NCBI GenBank assembly: GCA_016789845.1
Contig: JAEUQA010000013.1
Location: 62,001-126,000 of the forward strand
From: Chromatiales bacterium
GTDB lineage: Bacteria; Pseudomonadota; Gammaproteobacteria; Steroidobacterales; GCA-2729495
Length of the DNA: 64,000 nt
Direction of reading: 5' to 3'
Shown: one piece after another, positions 52,101 through 60,134 of the stretch
Position numbering within the stretch: the first letter of the stretch is position 1
How the letters are laid out: every line of letters starts with the position of its first letter
Made by a program: the position numbers and the translations under genes
The notes under the pieces: model-generated
The model's input: only the letters and a program-made list of their open reading frames with translations
The model's database searches: none
What the model was told of the DNA's origin: nothing

Positions 52101-54043
52101 AGGGCGATCTCATCGACAGGATTACGGGCCGACTGTCGAGGGGCTCGCCTGAATGGAAGTGCCGGCGACGGACGGACGTGAGGGGTTTCAGGCAACGTGC
52201 CCACGTCCATGCCCGGCTCGATCTCGGGAGACTGCCCGGGTTGGCCATCGTCGTCCCCACCGACCGGCCCGGGAGGTGGCAGGCTGGATTCGGTGGGAAC
52301 GACGACAGCGCGTTCGGTCCAGTCGTCGGCCCGGGGTGCGGGCCGATCGGTATAGCCAGCGGCAGACAGCACCGGAGGCGGCAACAGCCGTCGCGTGAAA
52401 TTGGCGTCCTCGTAATAGCGGAGCTTCTGCGCCCGCACCGGCGCGTGGCCAGCGACCATGACGATCTCTTCGTCCGGTGGCAGCTGCATGACCTCGCCCG
52501 GCGTCAGCAGCGCGCGCGCCGACTCCTGGCGGGAGACCATCAGGTGCCCAAGCCAGGGCGCCAGCCGGTGACCGGCGTAGTTGCGCTGGGCGCGGAGTTC
52601 AGTGGCCGTGCCCAAAGCGTCCGAGATTCGGCGGGCCGTGCGCTCGTCGTTGGTGGCGAAAGCGACCCGCACGTGGCAGTTGTCCAGGATCGCGTGGTTC
52701 GGCCCGTAGGCCTTCTCGATCTGGTTCAACGACTGGGCGATCAGGACCGCGCGCAGGCCGTACCCCGCCATAAAAGCCAGTGCCGACTCGAAGAAATCCA
52801 GCCGCCCGAGTGCCGGAAACTCATCCAGCATCAGCAGCAGCGTTCGGCCCGATCGCCCCCGATCCTCTAGCGACTCGGTCAGGCGCCGCCCGATCTGGTT
52901 CAGGAGCAGTCGAATGAGTGGCTTGGTGCGGGAGATGTCTGAAGGCGGCACCACGAGGTACAGCGAGACCGGGTGCGAACCCTCCGCCAAATCCGCAATC
53001 CGCCAGTCACACCGGGCCGTCACGGCAGCGACCGTCGGGTCCCGGTAGAGCCCCAGGAAACTCATCGCCGTGGACAGCACGCCGGAGCGCTCGTTGTCGC
53101 TCTTGTTCAGCACCTCCCGGGCGGCGGAGGCGACCACCGGGTGGGGTGCGCCCGCCACGTGCGGCGTGGCCATCATCGCCCACAGCGTTTGATCGAACGT
53201 CCGGGCCGGATCCGACAGAAAGTTCACGACGCCCCGCAGGGTCTTGTCGGGTTCCGCGTAGAGCACGTGGAGGATGGCGCCCACCAGCAGGGCGTGGGAG
53301 GTCTTCTCCCAGTGGTTGCGCCGCTCCAGTGCACCCTCCGGGTCCACCAGGATGTCCGCAATGTTCTGCACGTCGCGGACTTCGTGGACACCCTGGCGAA
53401 CTTCCAGTAGCGGGTTGTAGGCGGCCGAGCGCGCGTCGGTCGGGTTGAACAGCAGGCAGTGCGAACTCTTGGACCGCCAGCCCGCCGTCAGCTGCCAGTT
53501 CTCGCCCTTGATGTCGTGGATAACCGCGGACCCGGGCCAGGTGAGAAGCGTCGGCACCACCAGCCCCACGCCCTTGCCGGAGCGCGTCGGCGCAAAGGCC
53601 ATCACGTGCTCCGGTCCGTCGTGGCGCAGGTAGCTCTGCCCCACCCTGCCCAGAAAAACCCCCGCCGGTCGCGTCAGGCCGGCCTGCGCGACTTCGCGGG
53701 GTGTCGCCCAACGGGCGGAACCAAAAGTGGTGACCAGGCGAGACTGGCGGGCCCGCCACACCGAACCGAGGATGGCCGATAGAGCACCGAGCATGCCGCT
53801 GCCCCCGGCGATCAGGCCGCCCGTGTTGAACACGCGGGGCGCGTAGGCCTCGTAGACAAACCACCACTCGAAGAGCCGCCAGGGGTAGTAGACCGGCAGG
53901 CCCTGCAGCCGAAACCAGGGCGCGCCCAGCCGGCGCTGGAATCCCAACTGCCACGCGGTCCACTCGGTCGCCGTCCACGTCCCAAGCACGACGATGGCCA
54001 GCACCAGGAGCATTTGGCCGATGAGGATCTTGCCCGCCGTCAT
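52097..54043 (-). CDS. traG: TraG, VirD4-type coupling protein
   Basis: A 648-residue inner-membrane ATPase that hands the relaxase-DNA complex to the channel. Two N-terminal membrane helices (ILIGQMLLVLAIVVLGTWTA near residue 6, then LIAGGSGMLGALSAILGSVW near 78) precede the ATPase domain with Walker A in AFAPTRSGKGVGLVVPTLLT and Walker B in LLLMLDEFPALGRLDFFESA. ALIAQSLNQIEKAYG is the conserved sensor region. It is the first gene of the transfer operon; a 304-base spacer rich in inverted repeats lies upstream. Its presence makes the system conjugative rather than a pure secretion system, although no relaxase gene is in the window. Confidence 0.95.
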   Translation of the reverse strand: MTAGKILIGQMLLVLAIVVLGTWTATEWTAWQLGFQRRLGAPWFRLQGLPVYYPWRLFEWWFVYEAYAPRVFNTGGLIAGGSGMLGALSAILGSVWRARQSRLVTTFGSARWATPREVAQAGLTRPAGVFLGRVGQSYLRHDGPEHVMAFAPTRSGKGVGLVVPTLLTWPGSAVIHDIKGENWQLTAGWRSKSSHCLLFNPTDARSAAYNPLLEVRQGVHEVRDVQNIADILVDPEGALERRNHWEKTSHALLVGAILHVLYAEPDKTLRGVVNFLSDPARTFDQTLWAMMATPHVAGAPHPVVASAAREVLNKSDNERSGVLSTAMSFLGLYRDPTVAAVTARCDWRIADLAEGSHPVSLYLVVPPSDISRTKPLIRLLLNQIGRRLTESLEDRGRSGRTLLLMLDEFPALGRLDFFESALAFMAGYGLRAVLIAQSLNQIEKAYGPNHAILDNCHVRVAFATNDERTARRISDALGTATELRAQRNYAGHRLAPWLGHLMVSRQESARALLTPGEVMQLPPDEEIVMVAGHAPVRAQKLRYYEDANFTRRLLPPPVLSAAGYTDRPAPRADDWTERAVVVPTESSLPPPGPVGGDDDGQPGQSPEIEPGMDVGTLPETPHVRPSPALPFRRAPRQSARNPVDEIAL

Positions 54044-54347
54044 TACCGTCCCGCCTCCCTGCCCTGTCGTGCCGCGCTCGTGTAGCGCGGGCGGAGAATT
54101 GGGCTGGCGGCCGGGGGTGTCAAAGACGAATTGGGTCAGCCGTCAGACCCAAAAGGTCCGAAGTCGCAGGGTGACGAAGTGAGGGGTACTCAGTCGCGCT
54201 CAGAAAGGCGGGATTTCGTAGAGAAATGAAAATTGCCGGAGGCCCAGTGCTGGGACCGGCTCAGGGGTAGAACGACGACAGTTGCGCAACGGGGAGAACT
54301 CCCCGGAGCCCACGGCGGGCTTTTCGCCCGAGTTTGGTATGGATGGG
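54044..54347. other. Spacer upstream of traG rich in inverted repeats (candidate oriT or leader)
   Basis: No gene is seen in these 304 bases. Five perfect inverted repeats are present: CCGCGCT/AGCGCGG (54072-54090), TTGGGTC/GACCCAA (54131-54152), CCCAG/CTGGG (54243-54254), CGGGGAG/CTCCCCG (54290-54305) and CGGGC/GCCCG (54316-54330). GAATTGGG occurs twice. The spacer separates two genes of the same direction. An origin of transfer, a leader or terminators are possible; no known nic sequence is recognised. Confidence 0.45.
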
Positions 54348-55253
54348 CTATCTCGGCGCTCGCCACCCCGCCTGCCGAGCCTCGTCCTCACTGCAGAACC
54401 AGCGCTCGCCTGCCCCTTCGTTGATCTCCGTCTGCGCATAAGAGCCGCGACCGGGCACGTGGTATATCCGCTCGCCTTTGGAATTGATGTTTCCCTTAAT
54501 CAAGCAGCCCGACTTGGGCGCTACTGAAGGTGCCACCGTGGGCGAGCGCACCGCTCGCGGTCCCTGGCTCATCGCCGCGATACAGTTCTCGGCCGTCTCG
54601 TCCGAGTAGTCTGTGAATCTACCCCCGCCGTTGCGCTTGTCTGCCCGATATTCCCATGGTGGCAGTCTTTCACTGACGGGGAGGGACCAAAGTCCGAACC
54701 CCGCATCTCGAGCTTGATCCTCCAGACGACAGTAGTCCGCGTCACCCGCCAGTGCTCCTAGGTATTTGCGGTATGCCCATGCGTAACCGGTGCGGACCAT
54801 CTCGGCATTGACGTTGGTCTCACCGAGATACAGGACACCAACGATGCGATCGTAGGCGTCCTGATCGACGGGCAATACTTCCACCAACCTGCCTTGGATC
54901 ATGGTGGCCAGATGCGCGCCTGCTGCCTTGCCGAGAGGCTGAGACTTCTCGGGGGCATCAACGCCGTGGAAGCGGACGCGAATGGGCCCGCTGTCGAGCT
55001 GAACGTCCGCCGTGTCTCCGTCCAGAACGCGGATGACAGTCCCGGGTAGGACCAGGTCCGGCTGGGTACTGCCGGTGTCGGGCGGAAGTCGATCGGGGCG
55101 GGAATGGGTGGAAGGACCAGAGACCGTGGGAGGTGGGGCAACTGACGAGCCCGGCTTCTGATCGACCGGCGGGGGTAGGGTAATCCCCGAACATCCGGCC
55201 AGGATGCTCACGAGCGTCAGGCAGCCGATTGCCAAACGTTGGGGATTGTGCAC
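54348..55253 (-). CDS. Thermonuclease-family lipoprotein
   Basis: A 301-residue predicted lipoprotein from GTG 55253 (signal AIGCLTLVSILAGC). The staphylococcal-nuclease-like OB-fold lies in the middle (VIRVLDGDTADVQLDSGPIR, VRFHGVDAPEKSQPLGKAAG, EVLPVDQDAYDRIVGVLYLG), with the Arg/Asp/Glu residues of the active site largely present. A second small C-terminal domain (KGNINSKGERIYHVPGRGSY, later ERWFCSEDEARQAGWR) is often seen in nucleases of conjugative elements. It may cut DNA at the envelope or help DNA processing in transfer. It precedes traG in the same direction. Confidence 0.82.
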   Translation of the reverse strand: MHNPQRLAIGCLTLVSILAGCSGITLPPPVDQKPGSSVAPPPTVSGPSTHSRPDRLPPDTGSTQPDLVLPGTVIRVLDGDTADVQLDSGPIRVRFHGVDAPEKSQPLGKAAGAHLATMIQGRLVEVLPVDQDAYDRIVGVLYLGETNVNAEMVRTGYAWAYRKYLGALAGDADYCRLEDQARDAGFGLWSLPVSERLPPWEYRADKRNGGGRFTDYSDETAENCIAAMSQGPRAVRSPTVAPSVAPKSGCLIKGNINSKGERIYHVPGRGSYAQTEINEGAGERWFCSEDEARQAGWRAPR

Positions 55254-55464
55254 GGTCCCGAGTAGAAGGTCGTGGCCGACCAGAGGCCGCGGTCGCCTCA
55301 GGCGGTGACAGAATCCGCTCTGCCACGTGCGCCTCAGATTCCGCACTCGCAGTCGCAGAGCTTGCGCCGATAGACTTTTCCCCAGGGTAACTGTCCGTTT
55401 CGTGTTCAGGTCGGTCAGATTACGGTACCTTTCCCTATCTAGCGATACGCCATGTTTGACGGGT

Positions 55465-55639
55465 CTAAAGACTTACTTTGGCTATAAAGAACCAGGGTAT
55501 TTCCGGATGAATGTGGTGAACATAGACAACCAGCCCGACGAGTCCATTCCAGACAAGAAATGGCAGTGCAAAGGACAAGAGAATCGCAGCCCAGACTCCC
55601 GTGCCATTTGAGAAGCCGACATAGGCCGACAGACCGATT
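55465..55639 (-). pseudogene. Fatty acid desaturase fragment
   Basis: On the minus strand one frame reads LSAYVGFSNGTGVWAAILLS, then FALPFLVWNGLVGLVVYVHH and IHPEIPWF, which is the region around the last histidine box of membrane fatty acid desaturases (xHHxHPxxPWF). Both ends are missing: the frame begins after a stop and leaves homology at PWF, ending at 55465. It lies just after the P1B-4 ATPase stop. A remnant left by recombination. Confidence 0.65.
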
Positions 55640-55648
55640 CAGACCGAT

Positions 55649-58099
55649 CTACTTGGGTTGATACGCCAAGAGTCGGAGGGCGTTGAAAACCACTAAGAGC
55701 GTTGAACCCTCATGGAACACGACCGCGGCGCCCATTTGCAATCCGAGTACGGTTGCGGGAATAAGGAATGCGACAATGCCGAGGCTGAACCAGAGATTCT
55801 GCCGAATGATACGGCTCGTTTGCCGGCTCAGGCCGACGGCGAAGGGGAGATGGTTCAAGTCGTCAGCCATCAACGCCACATCGGCGGTTTCCAAGGCAAC
55901 GTCTGAACCAGCCGCGCCCATCGCGATCCCGACCGTGGCATTTGCCATCGCGGGAGCGTCGTTCACGCCGTCGCCAACCATTGCCACGCCCTCTTGTCGG
56001 GCGAGTTTCTTGATCGCCTCGAATTTGTCGTGGGGCATCAAGTCACCCAGGGCTTCGTCGATACCGACTTCTTTGGCGACCGTATTGGCTACCTGTTGAT
56101 TGTCACCCGAGAGCATAATCATTCGCCGGACGCCTAGCTCTCTCAAGCGGGTAATTACGTCTTTGGCCGCCTCACGCGGCGTGTCCATCAAGCCCAGCAC
56201 ACCGAGGTAGGTGTCACCACGCCGGACGATCATCGTTGTGCGTCCGCCGGCTTTCAGCTTCTCAACCGACTCGCGCAACGCGTCCGGGAGCGGCGGTCCC
56301 TCAACTTCCGCGAACAGGCTGTCTTTGCCGATGTAAACCGGCTGACCGTCAACGGTGGCTTTGACCCCGCGGCCGATGATGCTTTGCACGTCGTGGGCCT
56401 GCAGGCCCGCATCGCTCTTCAGTCGTTCTTTGGCACCCAGCACCACGGCGGCGGCCAGCGGATGGTCGCTGAGTTTTTCGACGGCCACGGCAACTCGCAA
56501 CAACTCGTCTTCGGCGACGCGATCTGCACCGACCACGTCGGTCAGCCGCGGTTTTCCTTGCGTCAATGTGCCGGTCTTGTCGAAGGCGATGGCGCCGAGT
56601 GTTCCCAGGTGTTCCAGCGGGCCGCCGCCTTTGACGAGCACTCCGCCGCGTGCCGCGCGAGCCACGCCGCTCAACACCGCGCTCGGCGTCGAAATCGCCA
56701 GGGCGCAGGGGCTGGCCGCCACCAACACCGCCATCGCGCGGTAGAACGACTCGCTGAACGGTTCATCGATGACAACCCCGGCGAACAACAGCAGGGTGAC
56801 TAATGCCAGCGCTGCGGGGACGAAATAGCGCTCGAACTTGTCGGTGAAAAGCTGAGTCGGGGACTTTTGCGTCTCGGCCTCATTCACCATTTTCACGACG
56901 CGGGCCAGCGTGGATTCGCTGGCAAGCTTGGTCACCTGTATCTCCAGAGCGCCGCTGCCATTGATCGTGCCGGCGAACACGCGATACTCCGGATCGAGTT
57001 GATCAGCATTCGCGGCCGCCTTATGCGGATCATCCACTGCCCGCTTGTCCACGGGGACGCTTTCGCCGGTGATCGGGGCCTGATTGACACTCCCCTCCCC
57101 CTTGATCACGAACCCATCCGCGGGAAGCCGCTCGTTCGGTTTAACGATCACGACATCCCCAGGCCGCAGCTGCTCCACCGGTAATTCCGTGGTGTTTCCC
57201 GCGCGCCGGATGACTGCGGTCTGGGGCGCAAGTTCGGCGAGGGCTTCGATGGCCCGTTTGGCGCGGCCCATCGCATAGTGTTCCAGCGCGTGTCCGAGGC
57301 TGAATAGAAACAGCAGAAGAGCACCTTCGGCCCATTTTCCGAGCGTGGCGGCGCCTATGGCTGCCACCAGCATCAGAAAGTCAATTTCAAACCGGCCGGC
57401 GCGAATGTTCTGGATCGCTTCTCGAAACGTGAAAAAGCCGCCGAACCCGTACGCCGTTAGATACAGGCTCCAAGGCATCCACGGTGGGATCCTGGTCAAT
57501 CCTGACAGCAGCCAGCCGCTGAGGAGTAGTCCGCCGGAGAGCGCGGCGAAAACCAACTCCGTCCGCTCGCCAAATAGGCCGCCATGTTCCTGTTCCTCCT
57601 GTGCTCGCTTGCCTCCGACTTCAGATGGTTCGACTTCGGTCCGCGGGGTTGCCAGTTGGATGATTCGCACACCGATCTTTTGCACCCCCGCCACTATGGC
57701 TTCTCCGTCGGCTGCTTGGCGATCAAACTCGATGCGCAGCACGCCGGCGGGAGACGCGGCGGCTTCCAGCACTCCGGCGATTTTTCTCGCTCGCGCCTCG
57801 ACGGTCCGCGCCTGCCGAGCGTGCATCGGTTCCGTCTTCAGCAACAGGTGCCCGAACCGGTTGGCGAGTTTCACTCCGGCTCGGTGGGCCAAAGCGCGAA
57901 CTTCACCGATCGACAGCCGCGCGGGATCATAGTGAATGCAGATTTGGTCGGGTCCCTCGTTTTTTATGTCTGCAAGGTGTGCGTCATCGATTCCTTCCGT
58001 CGCTTTCAGCAAGTCGCCGAGTCGCCGAATGCATGTGTCGCGCGCATCCGGCACCTCGGGCAACAACAGAGCGATTGCGATACGCGCCTTCTCAGTCAT
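55649..58099 (-). CDS. P1B-4-type heavy-metal ATPase (Co/Zn/Fe type)
   Basis: An 816-residue inner-membrane ATPase. The transport motif is SPC (VAASPCALAISTPSAVLSG) instead of CPC, and the last membrane part has HEGST (VVFHEGSTLLVVFNALRLL); this pair defines the P1B-4 group (CoaT/CtpD), which exports Co2+, Fe2+, Zn2+ or Ni2+. The phosphorylation motif is DKTGTLTQGKP, with the HP-locus SDHPLA and [12 protein letters not shown]. The 170-residue N-terminus looks like two degenerate HMA domains (ARIAIALLLPEVPDARDTCI, RLSIGEVRALAHRAGVKLA) with no CxxC metal site. A broken CDF transporter gene lies upstream in the same direction. Confidence 0.9.
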   Translation of the reverse strand: MTEKARIAIALLLPEVPDARDTCIRRLGDLLKATEGIDDAHLADIKNEGPDQICIHYDPARLSIGEVRALAHRAGVKLANRFGHLLLKTEPMHARQARTVEARARKIAGVLEAAASPAGVLRIEFDRQAADGEAIVAGVQKIGVRIIQLATPRTEVEPSEVGGKRAQEEQEHGGLFGERTELVFAALSGGLLLSGWLLSGLTRIPPWMPWSLYLTAYGFGGFFTFREAIQNIRAGRFEIDFLMLVAAIGAATLGKWAEGALLLFLFSLGHALEHYAMGRAKRAIEALAELAPQTAVIRRAGNTTELPVEQLRPGDVVIVKPNERLPADGFVIKGEGSVNQAPITGESVPVDKRAVDDPHKAAANADQLDPEYRVFAGTINGSGALEIQVTKLASESTLARVVKMVNEAETQKSPTQLFTDKFERYFVPAALALVTLLLFAGVVIDEPFSESFYRAMAVLVAASPCALAISTPSAVLSGVARAARGGVLVKGGGPLEHLGTLGAIAFDKTGTLTQGKPRLTDVVGADRVAEDELLRVAVAVEKLSDHPLAAAVVLGAKERLKSDAGLQAHDVQSIIGRGVKATVDGQPVYIGKDSLFAEVEGPPLPDALRESVEKLKAGGRTTMIVRRGDTYLGVLGLMDTPREAAKDVITRLRELGVRRMIMLSGDNQQVANTVAKEVGIDEALGDLMPHDKFEAIKKLARQEGVAMVGDGVNDAPAMANATVGIAMGAAGSDVALETADVALMADDLNHLPFAVGLSRQTSRIIRQNLWFSLGIVAFLIPATVLGLQMGAAVVFHEGSTLLVVFNALRLLAYQPK

Positions 58100-58261
58100 A
58101 CGTTTCTTTCTGACCCATTTTCGACACTGCCGCGCACTTGGGTACTGCTACCCCCCTCCCTGATCAGGGGCCGGCGCACCTGCCTCCTGATCGTGACGCG
58201 CCGCGGCCGTGAAGTGGGATGGGATGGGTTGGGTTGGACCTCTCTGGCCGGCAGGAGCCGT

Positions 58262-58480
58262 CGATGCGCCAGCTGATGGCGACGGCGATGAGGGGGTCGA
58301 CCCATATTGACGTTGAGACCTCCGAACTTGCCCGCGGAGAGCATCCCATCGCGACCAGGGTGACCACCAGCGCCACAACAGCCACGCCGAGCATTTCCAG
58401 CGGTTCGATCTCCTGCGGCGGCCGAGCCGTCGCCGGGCCTCATACATGAAGTAGAGGGCAACCAGAAACAAGGGCGTTGC
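58262..58480 (-). pseudogene. Broken cation diffusion facilitator (CzcD/ZitB-like) gene
   Basis: Pieces of a CDF transporter appear in three frames on the minus strand: LFLVALYFMYEARRRL, then EIEPLEMLGVAVVALVVTLV after a one-base shift, then MLSAGKFGGLNV in the next frame, and WVDPLIAVAISW after a deletion. Order matches CDF proteins such as CzcD, but the region between LNV and WVDP (a membrane helix with the metal site) is missing. The remainder up to 58100 is not recognisable. It once stood next to the P1B-4 ATPase, as CDF genes do in Co/Zn/Cd islands. Confidence 0.7.
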
Positions 58481-58563
58481 ACGCTAAGCTCGGCGTTCAA
58501 GTCTTTCGGTCCAACGCACGACCCGGATTCATCGCCGCCGGCATCGTTAAACAAGTCCGACTT

Positions 58564-59697
58564 CTAGCTACTGCTACCTTCACGCACCGTATTGCTAATC
58601 CATCCCTGGAACGCCGGATGTTCGATGAGGCCCTTGTTGGCAAATTTATAGTTCAGCCCGGCGAGGTCCTTCTGCAAACGAGCGTGAAAGCCGCCCTTAG
58701 TGAGAATCATCGGCACAATGACCACGTCGAGACCTTTGTCAGTCGCTTCCTTGATGAGGCCGCGAAGCTCCGCCACGTGGGCAGCGCGAATGGGCGGCAC
58801 CGCGTCGTCTTCAAGGGAAACCACCTTGATGTCCTTGAAATTGCTCGTATTGCGAATACTGGTCGCGTGATTCTCCAGAAGCTTCAGCTCTGCAGGATTA
58901 TCCTTCGGATCCTCTGGGCCGTGAGAAACGAGGATCAACCGATCCTTATCGGGATGTGCGCTGGCTTCAATGGCATAGTCCCTCATGATGGTAGAGATAC
59001 GCGAGTCCGCGGCTGGCGACTTCGTAAACACGACTTTGGCTTCCGTCCTGACACGAGGCACCGCGAGGTAGGGCGCCTCCTCCCGCAGACCGAAAATATA
59101 CTGCCATTGATGGATCAGGGAGGTATCGTCACCCGGTTCCATCGGCACGACCACGATGGTCTTGACGCCGTGCTTGCTGGTGAGCTCGTCGACGGCTTGC
59201 TGGATATGCGCCGATGACATCATCGCCATGCCTGGCGCCACAGCCGTGGGATATTCCTTTGATATGGGCTGCGCATAGTTCTCGAATTGCTCATTGCCGC
59301 CCAACTTGTAGCCGTGCCCCAGCGCCAGCACGCCAATATTGCCTTGCATATCCTTGGTGCTGATGAGACCCCAGAAATCGGGCGGCATGCGCGTCATGTT
59401 CGTCATAATGTCTTCGTCAGACATTACTTCGTAGAGCGGAATTTTTTCCCTCAGCTCGGCCATCTGTGCGGGCGTCATCATCTTTGAATGATCCATCCCT
59501 GCCATGTCGGGCATCCCTTCCATGGACTTGGCAGCGGCGGCTGCGGCGTCCTCTTTCGCCGGCGTTCGACTGGGCGCCGCGGTGGACGCTGGGGTGTTCG
59601 GATTGCAGGCTGCAACGCTGAGTGCAAATATGCTCGAGACCAAAGCGGTCCTAGCCCAGCGCAAGCCATCCGTACTGGTAGGTATGATACGTTTCAT
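58564..59697 (-). CDS. Lipoprotein with tandem CbiX/SirB chelatase-like halves
   Basis: A 377-residue predicted lipoprotein (signal ALVSSIFALSVAAC, lipid Cys31). A Met/His-rich linker follows (residues 59-80: MEGMPDMAGMDHSKMMTPAQ). Residues 118-215 and 250-345 resemble the two halves of sirohydrochlorin/cobalt chelatase proteins. The first has LALGHGY (His128) and PMEPGDDTSLIHQW; the second has ILVSHGPED (His259) and PMILTKGGFHARLQKDL (His338), matching the metal-binding GHG and PxxLxxGxHxxxD motifs. Cytoplasmic CbiX inserts cobalt into precorrin; an exported, lipid-anchored version cannot do that easily, so a metal-binding or sensing role is more likely (inference). It sits between the P1B-4/CDF remnant and the CzcA operon. 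Confidence 0.75.
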   Translation of the reverse strand: MKRIIPTSTDGLRWARTALVSSIFALSVAACNPNTPASTAAPSRTPAKEDAAAAAAKSMEGMPDMAGMDHSKMMTPAQMAELREKIPLYEVMSDEDIMTNMTRMPPDFWGLISTKDMQGNIGVLALGHGYKLGGNEQFENYAQPISKEYPTAVAPGMAMMSSAHIQQAVDELTSKHGVKTIVVVPMEPGDDTSLIHQWQYIFGLREEAPYLAVPRVRTEAKVVFTKSPAADSRISTIMRDYAIEASAHPDKDRLILVSHGPEDPKDNPAELKLLENHATSIRNTSNFKDIKVVSLEDDAVPPIRAAHVAELRGLIKEATDKGLDVVIVPMILTKGGFHARLQKDLAGLNYKFANKGLIEHPAFQGWISNTVREGSSS

Positions 59698-59842
59698 CGC
59701 CTATCTCCTCTTTGCCTTCAGTTGGGGTTCGGTGGTTACACGATATCGTCGGAGGCAGATACGCGCCCACGGCTGGATCGATCTCCAGCCAAATCGTCGC
59801 GTGGCCGATAGTCAACAGCTTGCCTTGCTCGGGATCGGACCA

Positions 59843-60115
59843 TTAGTTGGATGACTCCTGATCCGGCTCGGACGCCGAGAGTGGCTCACCGGTCGGTGTC
59901 CACCCCCGACGTGCCAGGCACTTCGCTACGTGCTCTTCAGTCGCCTTCAGGGCAATGCGCTGATTCATAGCGCCCGTGTGTTGGAAACGACACACGGATA
60001 AAGCCTTCCGGAATTGGCTGTCGGGACTGGCCGCAGATTGTTCTTGCAGGGTGCAACTGGCGACACCGATGAGGATGGCAGTTACCAATGGAAACCAAAT
60101 GGAGCGGAGCTGCAT
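59843..60115 (-). CDS. Small lipoprotein-like protein, copy C of a three-member family
   Basis: A 90-residue predicted lipoprotein from ATG 60115, with a GAGGAGG ribosome site upstream. Signal FPLVTAILIGVASC has a lipobox VASC at about residue 21. The core is the best-preserved one: KALSVCRFQHTGAMNQRIAL, then KATEEHVAKCLARRGWTPTG. It is closest to copy A (9606-9893). It lies 19 bases after the PII-like gene in the same direction, so it is probably the last or next-to-last gene of the czcB-czcA-PII operon. A role in envelope metal handling is inferred from position. Confidence 0.72.
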   Translation of the reverse strand: MQLRSIWFPLVTAILIGVASCTLQEQSAASPDSQFRKALSVCRFQHTGAMNQRIALKATEEHVAKCLARRGWTPTGEPLSASEPDQESSN

Positions 60116-60134
60116 CGCATTCCTCCTCGATGGG

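Noticed and set aside
55327-55611. Plus-strand open frame over the desaturase fragment
   Set aside because: The opposite strand carries recognisable desaturase sequence; this frame matches nothing.
58096-58554. Minus-strand 152-residue open frame
   Set aside because: It mixes one frame of the broken CDF gene with unrelated sequence; treated as pseudogene instead.
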